From Annulohypoxylon bovei var. microspora (Eukaryota; Ascomycota; Sordariomycetes; Xylariales; Hypoxylaceae): 64,000 nucleotides of DNA. Under the pieces are notes generated by a model. It had not been told where the DNA came from. It worked only from the letters and a program-made list of their open reading frames with translations, and did not search any database. The stretch spans positions 1-64,000 of the forward strand of contig MU405248.1 in the NCBI GenBank assembly GCA_022836615.1, given 5' to 3'. Positions 1 through 12,012 of this stretch are shown one piece after another. The position numbers and the translations under genes were made by a program. Position 1 is the first letter of the stretch; each line of letters opens with the position of its first letter.

Positions 1-2
1 GG

Positions 3-95
3 ACCATGGCCGCTAAGGCCATGTGGCTGGAGCGGGGCGCGGGCGGGCGCAGCCCGCTCGTTTCTTCGAATTGTGGGCTGAACTCGTTGAGATAA
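3..95 (+). other. Possible tail of a gene cut by the left edge
   Basis: The first 60 bases are far richer in G and C than the following 3 kb. Frame 3 is open from the edge to a TAA at 93-95, with codons mostly ending in G or C (GCC, AAG, CTG, GGC). Frame 1 is also open, to a TGA at 79-81. This could be the last codons of a GC-rich gene such as those at 15.5 kb and 47 kb, but the stretch is too short to recognise a protein. A 7-bp inverted repeat (5-11 with 17-23) also lies here. Confidence 0.2.
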
Positions 96-704
96 ACGAA
101 TCGCCCCAAACGGTCGGGTACTTGGTTGGGTGCATCCCGTCGCAATTAATGCATGTGTTAAGTATCCCCTAGTACTCCTCCTTCTCTCGTGGTGAAGGAG
201 GTGCAAGGATAAGCATGCGGGATAACTTAGTAGGAATCCTAAAAGCGTGATGACAATAGAAACCTCGAGTCTAGACTTCAGAAGAAAAAACGCCACAAAG
301 ATATTCATCCGCTCTTAGTCCTCATAGCTCGACCTGTATCTATACACTATATTCCTATCAAGAATGGGCTATATGACCATTCGTAAGCTTCCAAGGTTGT
401 TAATTCTCTACGCGTTTGAGAGACGTTTTATTGATTCTCATTGGTAGAAAGCCAAGAGTCGGACCAACTTACCACTGCAGTAGTTAACCCGAAAGACTGG
501 GTGTCGCAATACGAAAGACCCTACACAATCTATTTTCCTCTCCCTTTCGGAGCACTATACTCTAGTAACTCTATCGCTCTACCTAGGATGTGTTACTATC
601 ACAAAGTCTGCCCGTGACCGCGTTACAACACTAGTAAGTGCTTCTCAGCCTGTTGTTACCTTTGCATAGTACGAAGAACATTGCATGCAGATCAGCGGTT
701 ATAC

Positions 705-714
705 TACCTAGGTA
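705..714. repeat. Palindrome TACCTAGGTA, copy 1
   Basis: A perfect 10-bp palindrome in intergenic DNA. Further copies lie at 5571, 5769, 7029, 7469, 26053 and 54709. Confidence 0.9.
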
Positions 715-1900
715 GTCGCCGACATCTAATCTTTGACAAAGCTCTTACATACGTACATACAATTGCACTCACAATTGCACATGTAACGTCGATGAGTAAG
801 CTTTCATTGCGGATAGACTAAGAGCCGACAGACAATGTGCGCTGCAACGGTTGAAATACAGACACGGCTTCATAAACCGATAGCGATCTTTTAGATAAGA
901 GACACATGACTTCTATATTTACGCCGGTGAGAACATGGCTATCGTGCTGTTTTGAGGTATCCATAGTTTACCTACCCTTTGGATATCGATATAACGCTAG
1001 CCAGGAAATCAAATTGGAATCGCTATCTGAGGCTGAAAGATTAGGTAGAATTCCTTCGGAATCTCGCTTTCGTTTCGCCCCTCCAACTTGAGTATAGACA
1101 TCACAACTTGAAGTCTCGATATACTCTGCAGTATCTAGTACGCGTAGGTTTACGTCTTCTTATCTTCGCTATCTACGCTCAGGCTTTGAACCGTCAGTTT
1201 GGAACTTCACTAGATATGAAATCTGAACGGATCTGGTCTGATAGATATCTATCCTTCGATCCTTGTGGTTCTTTTTCAACAAAAGGCCAAACCGGGGCTC
1301 GAGTGCGCCAATCGTCGTAGGTCCCGGCCGAGAATCCTCCAAGCTACATTGATGCGACTCGCTTAACAACCATGAAATTCGTATTAAGCCAATCTGCACT
1401 GGTGATGGTGGTGGCGCTAAGTGAGCGTGGGGACGGCATAAGTTCGCTGGGTTTTGCAGCTTTGCCCACCGCACAGCGCCGCTGCTACTCCAAGGGCCTA
1501 AACTCATATCTGCTCAAATGCGAAGCCGCTAACCGGCCTCTCGACGTGGTATATCCAAGTACCACGATGACGCTACATTAGCAAATACGAACACTTGACA
1601 CTATTTTCAGCCTTCCCTCGCGGCCGGCATAATTTGATAAAATAGTTAGCGCTGTACTATCGTGAGGGACTCACGGACTTTCAAATCTCTCGTACGAGTA
1701 AGTAATAATGAGAAAAGGTGTTACCTCAGCACACGCTATTGATTCAAATGTCCTTCATCGTTTCTCTAAACTGCAACTACCCGTCTCATGTCCGTGCTCT
1801 AAGGCTCTTGCCCTTGACATGGGGAAATGGTGTGCTCGCACAGCATATGTATGTAAGTGTAGGTAGTACCTACCCTCAGGCGTGGGATCTCATTTTCTAG

Positions 1901-1932
1901 GTACATACACATACATACACATACATACATAC
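1901..1932. repeat. ACAT/ACAC microsatellite
   Basis: About 32 bases of tetranucleotide repeat (ACAT with ACAC variants) in intergenic DNA. It is an ordinary simple repeat. Confidence 0.85.
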
Positions 1933-3070
1933 AAAATACGTATACTCGCTTTACTTTCCTGGTCGAGGTCATCGTGCATGCGTCTCTGCGATGTAGGTAG
2001 TATGTATTATGTACGATAGGTATCTTGGATACATATACATATGTAACAGATATTGAGATAATGATAGCAACACGTCCTTGACTCGATAGATCAATCCCAA
2101 TTCAAAACCGAGGTTCCACCTAGGCAGCTAGTCGATCCCCTATCCCATCTACATAACGGGGATCCCAGCCAAGGATTCAAAGTTGATCTGCGCTTGTAAC
2201 GGTACGTACTACATACCCTTGCAAATAATGTTGAACTTAGTCGATGGTTTTATCTCGTGTGGGACCATCAATGAGCTGTCGTGGCGGGTACGTATCTACA
2301 GTACTTAGACGGACTGGGTGACAAGGTGATCCAAGGATGTATTTTTCATGTCAATATATGCCCTCGTTAGTCACATAGGGTACAAGTAGCTACCCGTCCA
2401 CACCTTACCTGCGCTTGCCATGATAACGTTTAACCCTCACCAACCTTCCCCAAGTTTGGGTCCCTCATCCCATCCTATTCCATGTCACTACTAGTCACTT
2501 ACCAACCAATAACTTAACTACAACATCTTCTCGTGCTCCCCCCAGTAGGCTCATTCTCTTTTCGTTCTTCTACATAATCTATCAACCACCAACGCGATAT
2601 CTTCACTATTACTACGATGCGCAGTCCAAGGCCATTGATGTTATACGCCTTTCACCGTCGACATCGCTATAATTGCGTAGCCCATGCATCATCGGGTAGA
2701 CTTGACGCTCGTGTCGCTGGCAGAGGATCACAGACCACTTTTACAACGTCATAAGTGGAATACGATATTTTTGATCCGTTCGGGTTGCAGATGGTTTTTC
2801 GTAAATTGGGTATCGACTCGGAGTACGACAAACAACGCCCATACGTCCGCTTTTGTCTGGATCTTGACGAAAAGGAGGAAAAGGGAAGAAGAGGCCAAGC
2901 TGCCGCGGTGGTCGCCGAACACATGTGGTGGCGGCTTGACTGACCTTTTATCCCCAATCTGGAAGTCCGTCGGTTCCACAGAAGCCGGCGTCGTCTGAAG
3001 AGGACTTTTTATCCCCCGCTCGTCCCTCTGCGGAGGTTGACGGGCGTGGTCAAGCTTGAGCAGAGACAAA

Positions 3071-4716
3071 ATGTCCCTGTACACATCACCGCCGCCGCTC
3101 CATACCCCCGACCAAGACAAGCCAACCCTTTTGGTTTGTTGGTGGATCACGCTATTTTGTACGACGATAATTGTGCTGCGCATCGTCGGCCGCTTCGTCA
3201 GATCTGAGAAGTTGTTTAGGGAGGACAAGACGGCCGCGCTGGCTATCATTCCGCTTTACTTACGCATGGGATGTGTTCATGTTATTCTCATCTGGGGAAC
3301 CAACAACGCACACTTCACCGAGTTATCCGCCGAAGAAATCCATAAGAGATCCATTGCTAGTGGGTTGGTCCTTGCTAGCCGGATCTTCTATGCAGCAACG
3401 TATGTATCTTACTCCTAAGCATCCTCGAATTCTCCCTCGTGTTGCTTATCAAGCCGACCATATTCCCATGGAACCTATCGAATGAAATATGCTGACTTGT
3501 TTTTGAATCAAGACTTTGGATTCTTAAGAGCGCCATCCTCGAATTCTTCAAACGCCTAACGAGCACCACCTGGAATCGTTCTCATGAAATCATCTTGCTC
3601 ATCATACGGGCTACCCTGGCCCTAACCTTCGTGGCTATCTTGATAGCAGACTTGACAGAATGCCAGCCGTTCGACCATTATTGGCAGGTTATGCCCGACC
3701 CCGGAGGCCAGTGTCGTCAAGGATATATCCAACTCATCACAATGGCGACTTGCAACATCATCACAGATCTCCTCCTTGTTATCTATCCAGTTGCTATAAT
3801 ACTCACAAGTTCTATGAATACCAAGAAAAAGATTCAACTGACTCTTTTGTTCTCCATAAACCTGATCGTTGTCGCGACTACCGGATATCGAATTCCTCAA
3901 ATACTTCGTCTCCATGGAAATCAGCAAATCCGATCCCTACTTGCCTCTGTTGAACTGCTATTCGCTACAGCCTCCGCTAATACGTTGGTACTTGGATCCT
4001 TTGTTCGAGATCGGGGTGTGAAGAAATCTCGATACAGACATAATTCTGGTGCTGCCGAATCTATCGACCGTACATCTGAACGGAGACCTACGCTTCATAA
4101 TCATTGGGGCAGTGACGAAGACCTTGTAAGAGGTTTAGGGCTTAGTGCGGACCGTGAACTTCGCACTGCTACGAAACCACCGGATCAAGGAGACAAGCGT
4201 ACCAAATCTATTACGGAGATGGATAATTGGGAATTTCCTCGACGAAAACCAAGCAGTGCTACACGCAGTGACGATTCTCTCTTGGGACAAGATCAACTCA
4301 CTGTGTCACGAAGCAACTCGACTTTAACTCCTCGCAGGGTTTCTTTCTTCGACGTTGGCGGATTGCTAGACGGTGAGCCGTCTCGAAGCGTACGAGACAG
4401 CTACAACTCTAGCATTGAGCCGCCATCACCGCTCTCTCCCTCCTCCCCTTCGACTACCATGCAAGCGTCTGCCAACGGCTTCCGACGTGGGTCTCAAGTA
4501 ATACTTCAAGACTTCGGTGGTTTTCTGAGCCCGTTTACTGCTAGACAGTCTCGATCGAGTTCTAGGAATGGAACAGAACTAGAACCAATACCGCAAGATC
4601 CCAAAGAACCAATATACGAATCTACCGATAGTCGCGGAAACTCGAATGACACAGACCAAAAACTGAAGAGCTTGGATCGTCTCCCCGAGAAGACTAATGT
4701 GCCAGTGCGAGCTTGA
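3071..4716 (+). CDS. Fungal rhodopsin-domain integral membrane protein (Pth11-like class)
   Basis: The model is join(3071..3399, 3513..4716), 510 aa, with one 113-nt intron (GTATGT donor). The splice restores the family frame at residues 109-111. Residues 20-275 carry the membrane core of the fungal rhodopsin-like domain: hydrophobic segments near 20-42, 54-75, 97-118, 138-156, 186-208, 218-236 and 252-272. The typical motifs are a charged EDK at 51-53 after the first helix, HVILIWGTNN at 70-79 and ECQPFDHYWQVMPDPG at 159-174, followed by a Cys. Residues 280-510 are a hydrophilic Ser/Arg-rich cytoplasmic tail. Proteins of this class sit in the plasma membrane, and most have no assigned ligand. 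I chose ATG 3071 because it is the first ATG in frame and leaves a short N-terminus before the first helix. The family is certain; the role is not. Confidence 0.85.
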
Positions 4717-5570
4717 GGGACCATCGGTTACGAGCACTACAAAGGCGTCATACATACTAACTCGACTTAACCCTTACTTCGCCCTTTACACCACATCACG
4801 ACTTATTGGTATATAAATCCATACCGAATCGAAGTCATATTGCGAAGTATATTGCTGTTGGAGCTGCATCACAGTTGCCCACGCCTTCTTTAACCTCTCG
4901 GAGTCTCCTCGGATCCTTGAGGATAATAAAACATAACGAATACCTGTGGATAGGGGCGATTTGCAGATTTACCGATGACCAACTACTTAATTGATATACA
5001 TCCTTTACATATCAAACTATACCTTCTTACGAAATCTACGACGTTGATGCCGAATTGTACAAATACATCTATATACGAAGAATTTATACGATACGATCGG
5101 GGGTAAATATTTAATTAGGCGTCTTCTATACTGGTGGGGTGGAGAGCTGGTCCTAAGACTTATGTGGCGTTTATTTTTTGGATCACATAGGGGGTTTATC
5201 ATGCGCGGGAGGGGTTCGGTCGCGCCTACGGAGTTACTGGAGGATGGATATACAGCGAAGCAGGGACTCGAGGGGATACTCCACAAGGATGAGGATATGG
5301 GCCGTTCTATTAGAATACACTAGGACGTGTTCATACTCGAGCCTTGTTTGGGTGTATCTGGGTTCGTTATTTGTTGCTCTGTATCTTATTACCATATACC
5401 CCTGGGCAATAGGCCCTTTTTGCTTTTTATACAATATTGCAGATTAGATCTACGATCGATCGCGAAATATTAGACAGTTTATCTGTATCTTTGTCGTTTC
5501 TAAAAACATCAGGTGCTGAGTGATAGTTTCTTGTGCCTGCTTAGTTGACTACTTAGTTGATGCAAAATGC

Positions 5571-5580
5571 TACCTAGGTA
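5571..5580. repeat. Palindrome TACCTAGGTA, copy 2
   Basis: A perfect copy in the region between the rhodopsin-domain gene and RPB5. Confidence 0.9.
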
Positions 5581-5768
5581 CTTATGTATTGTAGCTCTTA
5601 TGGATGGGAGCTGAGAGGTTAATCTAGGTAAATAATAACGACCCTGTACTGTTGTTCGAAATATGATGTTAAGTAACTAAGGCAAGGTTCTCGCAAGCGT
5701 TGATATGAAAGGAATATGGAGATAAGGCTATAGTAGTTCCTATATTATACCTTGCCTACGTACCTATG

Positions 5769-5778
5769 TACCTAGGTA
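5769..5778. repeat. Palindrome TACCTAGGTA, copy 3
   Basis: A perfect copy 198 bases after copy 2, within TATGTACCTAGGTATG. Confidence 0.9.
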
Positions 5779-6315
5779 TGTTAGGATACATGTTCGAAAT
5801 GGCTGGTTGTTAAAGATACAGTTTTTTTCGTCTGTCTCTATATCCATCTAGCTAGAAACTACGACTGGAAACTAAGCACCACGCTCTCATACGAGAGGAT
5901 GACAAGCGGTGACTGATGAAAGCTGATGAAGGATGAAGTGGCTCCGACTCAGATCTTTGGGAATCGCGCATATATGGGTTTGCTCGAAACGTAGAATAAT
6001 AAAGGGGGGTTTATCGGGCTTAGCTCATACGGTGGAATGGTCATCATAGCGTATGTATGTATATATACCAAGAGCAAAGCATCTCATTCATTAGTAGCAA
6101 AACCTTTTACTAACTACAGGGACAGAATCGGAATCTGGAGAACCCCCGAGCTGTAGACCATAGAACGCCGCCCCAGCCAAATCAAGTTTCATGCTCATAG
6201 ACGCCGGTTTCTGCAATGATTTTTTTTTCTTCGTTCGTCTCCTCCTTTCCCCTTTCTTCGGACTAGACTGCAGGGTGTAGGGTGCGGAGTATAGGGTACG
6301 GTGAGGGTTCGGCGC

Positions 6316-7272
6316 TCATACGCACAGCCTGTAGCTCGCGTACCTGCCGGCGGTCTCGGAGGTGCGGATGATCTTGACGACCTGGCCGCGCTTCATGCCG
6401 AAGTACTTGGCGACGGGGTCCTTCTGCAGGATGCGGGGGAGCTGGGTCTCCTTGAGGCGGTAGCGCTTGAGCAGCGCGGCCTTCTCCTCGCGGGAGAGGA
6501 CGACGTGGCGCGGGACGAGCTCGTGGTGGGTGATGTTGATCAGCAGGTCCTCCTCGAGGAACCACTCGATGGAGGTCCACTGGGCGAACTTGGCGATCTC
6601 CTTCTTGGCCGACGGCGACACCGACACGTGCGACACCAGGATGCCGGTGTGGTGGTTCTCGTGCGCGCAGAACTTGCCGAACCGCCGCATCTGGTCCGCG
6701 CCCAGCTGGTCCTCGTCCAGGAACTCCACCCAGATCGTGCCCACGTCCGCCTTCGGGTCCGGGTTCGAGGCCGTCGCGACCGGCGTCATCTTCTTGATCA
6801 TCTCCGGGCTCGGGCGCGCCGAGAACTTGAGCTTAGAGCGCCTGCACGTTTGTGGTGAGCTGGTTAGCTAGCCCGTCCATTTTTTTTTCTTCCTTTCCTT
6901 TTGAGAGGTAGCTTCGGGATACGTACAGGACGGAACCGTCGATGTTGCAATATATGTTTCGAAATGACTCGAGCGAAATGGTGACTTCCGTATCAGCTAG
7001 TTCGTAGCCCTGCTGGCGCATTAGTCTCTACCTAGGTACATATATATAATTTTGACGCGGTAGAATGGTGGAGTGGCAAAGAACGCGACCGAGCTGGAAT
7101 TGCGCCGAATAATCGCAGCAGTAGTAGCATTATAAGGAATATGAGACCATTGGGAATAGGGTCGTGAGCTTACTCGGTCCTGAACCATCTCGTGGACGGT
7201 TCGCCATGCTCGCCACGTCTTGACCGTGACCTTGTCATTGGCATCGTTGCCGGTGCTATACTCTTGGTCCAT
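6316..7272 (-). CDS. RPB5: DNA-directed RNA polymerases I, II and III subunit RPABC1 (Rpb5)
   Basis: The model is complement(join(6316..6841, 6927..7009, 7174..7272)), 235 aa. Introns are 164 nt and 85 nt. Rpb5 is a shared subunit of all three nuclear RNA polymerases and forms part of the lower jaw near downstream DNA. Residues 1-33 begin with a short acidic stretch, then the family motif KTWRAWRTVHEMVQDR. The N-terminal jaw domain runs to about residue 145 (EFLDEDQLG lies within it). The C-terminal assembly domain includes HHELVPRHVVLS, LPRILQKDPVAKYFGMKRGQVVKI and the terminal GRYASYRLCV, which is near invariant in the family. The length fits fungal orthologues (yeast has 215 aa). Exon 3 is far richer in G/C-ending codons than exons 1 and 2. 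Intron 1 carries a TACCTAGGTA palindrome (7029-7038). Confidence 0.96.
7029..7038. repeat. Palindrome TACCTAGGTA, copy 4
   Basis: A perfect copy inside intron 1 of RPB5, 19-28 bases from the intron's 3' splice site. Confidence 0.9.
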
Positions 7273-8059
7273 CGTTGGAACTAATGCGCTGTTTCTGGGC
7301 GTGCGATTGAATCTAGAAGCTTGCGCCGGTCGAGGTAGTTTGTCGCGACGTGCACAAGGTTGAAAGTGGGTTGGTCGGTCGGGTCTGAATGAGAGTGAAG
7401 AATTGACAAGTAAAGAAGAACAATGCAAGTTCAGCCTTGCATTAGAAGGTCGATGAAAAATTCCAAGGTACCTAGGTACTACCTAGTAGTAGTATCGTAC
7501 CTGGCTTGCCTTATCTACAGGGATGGATGTGGATAAGGTACGTATCTCGAGGTTTAAGACGCTAACCCCTGCAGAGTACGTACTATCTAACAGTTCCCAT
7601 TTGACGGGTCATACAACTTCATAGTAAGGCCTGCTTACTGGAGGACGGTAAAACATCGGAATAAAATCAACTGTTGTGGAAGGTGCACAGGCCAAAGGGA
7701 AAAATGCGGTGGTAGCTGAATTGGATAACGAGACATTGTGCTGGAATCAAAATTCACTTTTTTTTAACCAGTGGACCTCGACTCCGAAAATTTCCTCTAC
7801 TTGAACTTAACAGGCATTAGGACCCTGAGATCTGGCCTCCTAACCTTTAGGTTCGCCGACCACTTCTTTTAACCTTTAACCTACTTGTACCTTTATATAT
7901 ACTCTCTTTTCTCTAAATCTTGATTGTGGCTTTTTTATTAGTCGCCGTCTATATATAGTTTCGTTCATTTTCAATTTACGATTCATCCTCGAATCTCGGA
8001 TCTCGAATCTCGATAACGAATTCCGGTAAAAAGTCACGACTTACGTGACAATATCCACA
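7273..8059. promoter_or_regulatory. Divergent promoter region of RPB5 and BFR1
   Basis: This 787-bp stretch separates the start codons of two genes transcribed away from each other, so it should hold both promoters. It contains a TACCTAGGTA palindrome at 7469-7478. On the BFR1 side it has a TATATATA run (7894-7901) followed by a CT-rich tract to about 7920, a common arrangement near fungal transcription starts. No gene is visible. Confidence 0.5.
7469..7478. repeat. Palindrome TACCTAGGTA, copy 5
   Basis: A perfect copy 197 bases upstream of the RPB5 start codon, in the RPB5/BFR1 divergent promoter. It is followed directly by a second half-site, CTACCTAG. Confidence 0.9.
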
Positions 8060-9654
8060 ATGGCTGAAGTAGCCGCTACCCCAGCTCCCGCCGCGGCGGG
8101 TGAGAAGAAGAGACCTGAGAAGCCTGATGTCGATCTCTTCAATGAGCAATTGGCCAAGGCTGAGAAAGAGTACCAGGAATCCTTTGCCAAATATGTCAGT
8201 TTGCGCACCCGGTCGTGCAAGACGACTAGACGACTAGAATATTAAATATTAACAATGAACCTAGAACGCTGTAAAGCAGAAGGTTGAGCTTGCCGTACCA
8301 AGCAAGAACAAGGACACCCAGTCGCCTACTCAGAAGCGCCGTCAGGAGCTTATTTCCCAAGCCAACGAGATCCGCAACAAGCAGGGTGCCGGTAAGAATG
8401 CTCGCAACAGCAAGATGGACCAGATCAAGCGCCTTGATGAACAGGTCCGCTCCCGAATAACCGAACAGAAGAACGCACGCGGCAAGGTAGCTTTCAAGAG
8501 TGTCGAAGATGTTGACCGTGAGATCGAACACCTCGACAAGCAGGTTAACGGCGGCTTGATGAAGCTGGTCGATGAGAAGAAGGCCCTCGCCGAGATCTCC
8601 AACCTCCGAAAGCAGCGCAAGAACTTCGCCCAGTTTGACACCTCGCAGAAGGGAATCGACGAGCTGAAGGCCAAGATCAAGGAGATCAAGGACAGCATGG
8701 AAGATCCCGAAGCCCGTGCGCTTAGTGAACAATACACCAAGATCCAGACCGAACTCGACAGCATCAAGGCAGAGCAAGATGAGGTATTCAAGAACCTGAA
8801 CGCCCTGCGTGATGAGCGAAGCAAGTTCCAGGCCGAGCAACAGGAGAAGTTCCAGGCTGTGCGAAAGATCAAGGACGAGTACTACGGTGCGAAGAAGGTA
8901 TACGCCGAGTACGAGCGTGAGGCCCGTCAGCGTGTTAGGGAGCGCCAGAAGGCGGAGCGCGATCGTATCGAGAAGGAGAGAAAGAAGGAGCGCGCACAGA
9001 AGATGCTCCAAGAGGCTAGCGACCTCGCCTACTTCGAAGAGATCCGAAGAGCCAACAGCCTGTTGCACTTCTTTGACCCGTCTATTATCTCCACCGAAAA
9101 GGCACCTCTTTTGGCTGATAGCGGACTCGGCGCCCAAGCTTCGCGAAAGGTCGACGATGCCGGTCTGAAGGGCATGCGATTGTTACGAAAGGAAGATCGC
9201 GAGGAAGACTACCTGCCGGCCGTCAAGAAGGGCAAGAAGGGCAAGAAGAGTAGTGCCGCTGAGAAGCCCGCTGATAAGCAGGGTTTCAACTGCCCTCCTT
9301 CCGTCATCGATGACTGTGGATTCATGGGAATTGATCCTCCCATGGCCGCCTCCGATGTCCCCGCCGCTATCGAGAAGGTCAAGGCTAAGCTCGAGCACTG
9401 GAAGTCGGACCAGCAAGCCCAGACTCAGCGTGTAAGTTGCAATTCGTGATAGAGCTCTTTGAACTATTACTAACAAAATCTAGAATATCGACAAGGCCAA
9501 GAAGGAAATTGAGAAGATCGAGGCCGAAGAGGCAGCCGAGGTTTCTGGTACCGCAACCCCTAACGGCGTCAACGGAGACAAGAAGTCCGATGATAAGGTG
9601 GAGGCCGTAGCTTCGGAGTTGAAGGAGGCTTCGCTCGAGGAGAAGTCGGCTTAA
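8060..9654 (+). CDS. BFR1: Nuclear segregation protein Bfr1 (polysome/mRNP-associated)
   Basis: The model is join(8060..8194, 8265..9431, 9484..9654), 490 aa, with introns of 70 and 52 nt. Bfr1 is a cytoplasmic, ER-associated RNA-binding protein found on polysomes; in yeast it suppresses brefeldin A sensitivity and affects ploidy. The protein is almost wholly charged alpha-helix. A long coiled coil covers about residues 20-310, with dense Lys/Glu/Arg and the repeated KAKIKEIKDSMEDPEAR-type pattern. A low-complexity Lys-rich stretch (VKKGKKGKKS) follows near 365. A conserved C-terminal part near 385-400 (FNCPPSVIDDCGFMGIDPP) comes next, then an acidic tail. Start context ACAATGG is good. The family call rests on the coiled coil plus this C-terminal motif. 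It is transcribed divergently from RPB5. Confidence 0.9.
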
Positions 9655-9707
9655 AAGTCCGAACTTCCTCTAGAGCCAAAATCGAGAATTGTATTTGACC
9701 TCGGTCG

Positions 9708-9713
9708 AATAAA
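9708..9713 (+). terminator. Candidate poly(A) signal of BFR1
   Basis: An exact AATAAA lies 54 bases after the BFR1 stop codon, followed by T-rich sequence. Fungal poly(A) signals are loose, so this is only a position guess. Confidence 0.4.
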
Positions 9714-9900
9714 TGCTTCTTTGGTTCTCTGCTCGGTTGAGCCTCAAACACTATATACGATTTGGACTCGTACCCCTTATTCGAGGAAGAACAAACTTCC
9801 TCCGGGGACACAAAAAAAAAGGCCACGGAAAAATCAAGGGTTTAGATTTCCACGTCGTCACATGTATTTAGCATCAAAGCACCTCTAGCTACTCCTACCT

Positions 9901-9928
9901 ATACCTACCCATACCTACCCATACCTAT
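9901..9928. repeat. Short tandem repeat, 10-bp unit ATACCTACCC
   Basis: Nearly three copies of a 10-base unit stand head to tail in intergenic DNA after BFR1. Confidence 0.75.
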
Positions 9929-10425
9929 GTACTCCCGCAATTTCCGTTTCTCGTACTCTCCTCGTCCTCTGCATGGCCCGCCTATCGCGACGGTTCGTCG
10001 GGTCCAACGACTTCTGAGACACGACATGACATGAGGTAATGATAGGTTGGCATATGACAGATAGGTAGCTACCTACCTCTACACGAATGAAAATAAATAA
10101 ATAAAGGAGTTAACTAGTGGTAACCTGAACGTAAGCATAGCGGCATGGCCCGAGCCTTTGAACTAAATTCCGTGCCCACACTATGTACCATACATATATC
10201 GCCCATCCCCATTCCCCATTCGGCAGTCCGCGTCTGCCCCTTCGTGTCTGCTCCCGTGCCCCTTCCCACATTCCACATTACGTGATCGGTCGACGCTTTT
10301 TTTTTCGGTATGGATGGGGGTGTTGATTCGTCCGCGCTCCCACTCCCTACGCCTCCTCTCCTCTTCTCTACGCATGTGCGTACATAGGTACCTACCTCCC
10401 CACTACAGGAGCAGCAGAAGCAGAT

Positions 10426-10448
10426 GGAGGAGGGGGAGGGGGAGGGGG
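10426..10448 (+). repeat. G-rich tract able to form a G-quadruplex
   Basis: Three runs of five G separated by single A (10432-10436, 10438-10442, 10444-10448) follow two GG pairs. Four G-runs of at least two are present, so a quadruplex is possible. The stretch lies far from any gene start. Confidence 0.5.
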
Positions 10449-11032
10449 CTCGACTCGACGACAGACATACTGTACGGTATGTACATACCTATCTACGCAG
10501 CCCAGCCGTGCATCGGCCGTCCCAGCGAACATTGGGCTGGCATTGGGTTATCCGGCCGCCCGCCCGTCCTGGGTTGCGGCAGATGCAGATCCCGCCTACA
10601 TATCCTCGATGCTGGACATAGCGCATCGCGCGTGTTCTGGGTAGTTAGCTACGGCTCTTGGCTGGCGAATCGAGGGGGGTCGTCGACCTACCGTACACAC
10701 ATACACCCATGTTGGATATCATACGTAGATGAAAATAGCTCTGTAGATTAAAGGCTGGATGCTAGGGGCTATCTAGAGGCTGGAGGCTACAGGTCGAGGT
10801 TGAGGTTGCTGCTAGGCAGGCAAGTAGACACGAAGCAAAGACGCCGCTCGGGGTCTTTCGCTGCTACCTGCCTGCCTACTTGCCCATCTACTTACCTATC
10901 TACATACGTATAATCCCGACCTACCTAACCTCCATAGGGCATCTAGAAGCGTGCCATCCGCTGCGACGGTAGCTCGTTTTATTATTATTTACCTACTTGG
11001 CGTCCCTATCACCTTCCCGCCTGTGTATGTGC

Positions 11033-11056
11033 GTATGTATGTATGTATGTATGTAT
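11033..11056. repeat. GTAT microsatellite
   Basis: Six uninterrupted copies of the tetranucleotide GTAT in intergenic DNA. Confidence 0.85.
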
Positions 11057-12012
11057 GCCCTTCGCTGATTAAAGTCCCGAGCTCGAAGCCGCGTATTATA
11101 AAGCTTACCCAGTTCCCGTCGCATACGTGTCAGCCGCATCGCCATAGGTAGGGGTGTTGGGATCTGACGCGTGACTTATCGGGAAGCTACAGTAGCAGCT
11201 TTCGCCATCTCACGTTCTCACGCCCGTGTCTGACGCCTGGTTTGCTCGGCCAGATGACGAACACGTCTTTTTATTTATTTATTCTAAGCTTGGCCAAAAC
11301 CAGCAATAGACGTGTCTGTCGATGCCGTTTCCCTGGGCCGGTGCGAGCAATCAGGAAGAGGTTTCATTAATTTTGTAGATTTGACTAGCTTGCTCTCTTC
11401 TGCTCTGCTTAGATAGATGATGATGACAGGTATATTGTAACTCCGTTCTCACAAGAATTCCGTCCCTATGTACCTCAAGGTAGGCGTTGGACAACACACA
11501 CAGAGAAGAGAAAATACTGTTGGGACCAAACGCAAAACAATGCCAGACCCTTTCCTGCTCGTCCAACCGTATCCCATAGCACTCCGTACGCCCAATAAAA
11601 CCCACCCGGGAAATTGCCACCCGTCTTAGATGACTCCAAGCTCGAAGTAGAATCAGTTCCTCAATGAAATGGTAACAAATGGTTAGGTAAGTAAGTTTTA
11701 AAAAAATTGTCGAACTGAACGGTCGTCAAAAAAGTGCAAAAGGTCTCGCCGCTATGCAGAAAAGAAATGGTATCTGGGACATTTTCCCTCCATCCACGCA
11801 ACAGATACGGTGATCATAATGCTCTTTCGTGGTCTCGTAAAATATGTTCGTTCTTTCTTTCGAATTAAGTCAAGGAAAAATAGTGGTGGTCGTGTGTAGA
11901 TGCAAGTGCTGTGGTCCAATTTTACACGTGTGAATGACGGACTATCTAAGCCCAGACATAGAACTGTCGTTGCCGCGACGGGCTAAATGGTGAGATGCGG
12001 CTCCGGAGTTCC

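Larger units (their letters stand above)
96..3070. other. Intergenic region, no gene seen
   Basis: No reading frame here looks coding; the short ones have random composition and no spliceable neighbours. The stretch holds an 8-bp perfect hairpin (177-184 with 194-201), one copy of the palindrome TACCTAGGTA (705-714) and an ACAT-type microsatellite near 1900. The last 400 bases are probably the promoter and leader of the membrane-protein gene that starts at 3071. Confidence 0.6.
4717..6315. other. Intergenic region between convergent genes
   Basis: The 3' ends of the membrane-protein gene and RPB5 face each other across 1.6 kb. No coding frame is convincing. Two copies of TACCTAGGTA are present (5571-5580 and 5769-5778). 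The rest is moderately AT-rich sequence. Confidence 0.6.
9655..12012. other. Intergenic region rich in simple repeats
   Basis: No gene is supported in these 2.4 kb. It has an ATACCTACCC repeat (9901-9928), a G5-A-G5-A-G5 tract (10432-10448), a GTAT microsatellite (11033-11056) and many scattered TACCTAC/TACATAC words. Left of this lies the BFR1 3' end; right of it lies the 3' end of the two-exon gene at 12013-12874, so the two genes converge. Confidence 0.55.

Noticed and set aside
2684..2998. An extra 5' exon for the rhodopsin-domain gene
   Set aside because: The frames here overlap on both strands, have no hydrophobic pattern, and the family starts near residue 1 of the chosen model.
3595..4716. 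The long open segment as a separate 373-aa gene
   Set aside because: It is exon 2 of the rhodopsin-domain gene; the splice to 3071-3399 supplies the missing N-terminal helices.
5178..5447. An 89-codon frame with a hydrophobic end
   Set aside because: No domain, no splice partner and AT-biased composition; most likely chance.
6301..6871. Two + strand frames over RPB5 exon 3
   Set aside because: Exon 3 reads as conserved Rpb5 on the minus strand. The + frames are Arg/Leu-rich shadows.
8226..9137. A 303-codon Leu-rich frame opposite BFR1
   Set aside because: It is the mirror of a Glu/Lys coiled coil, which reads as Leu/Phe-rich on the other strand. It has no membrane-protein pattern or splice support.
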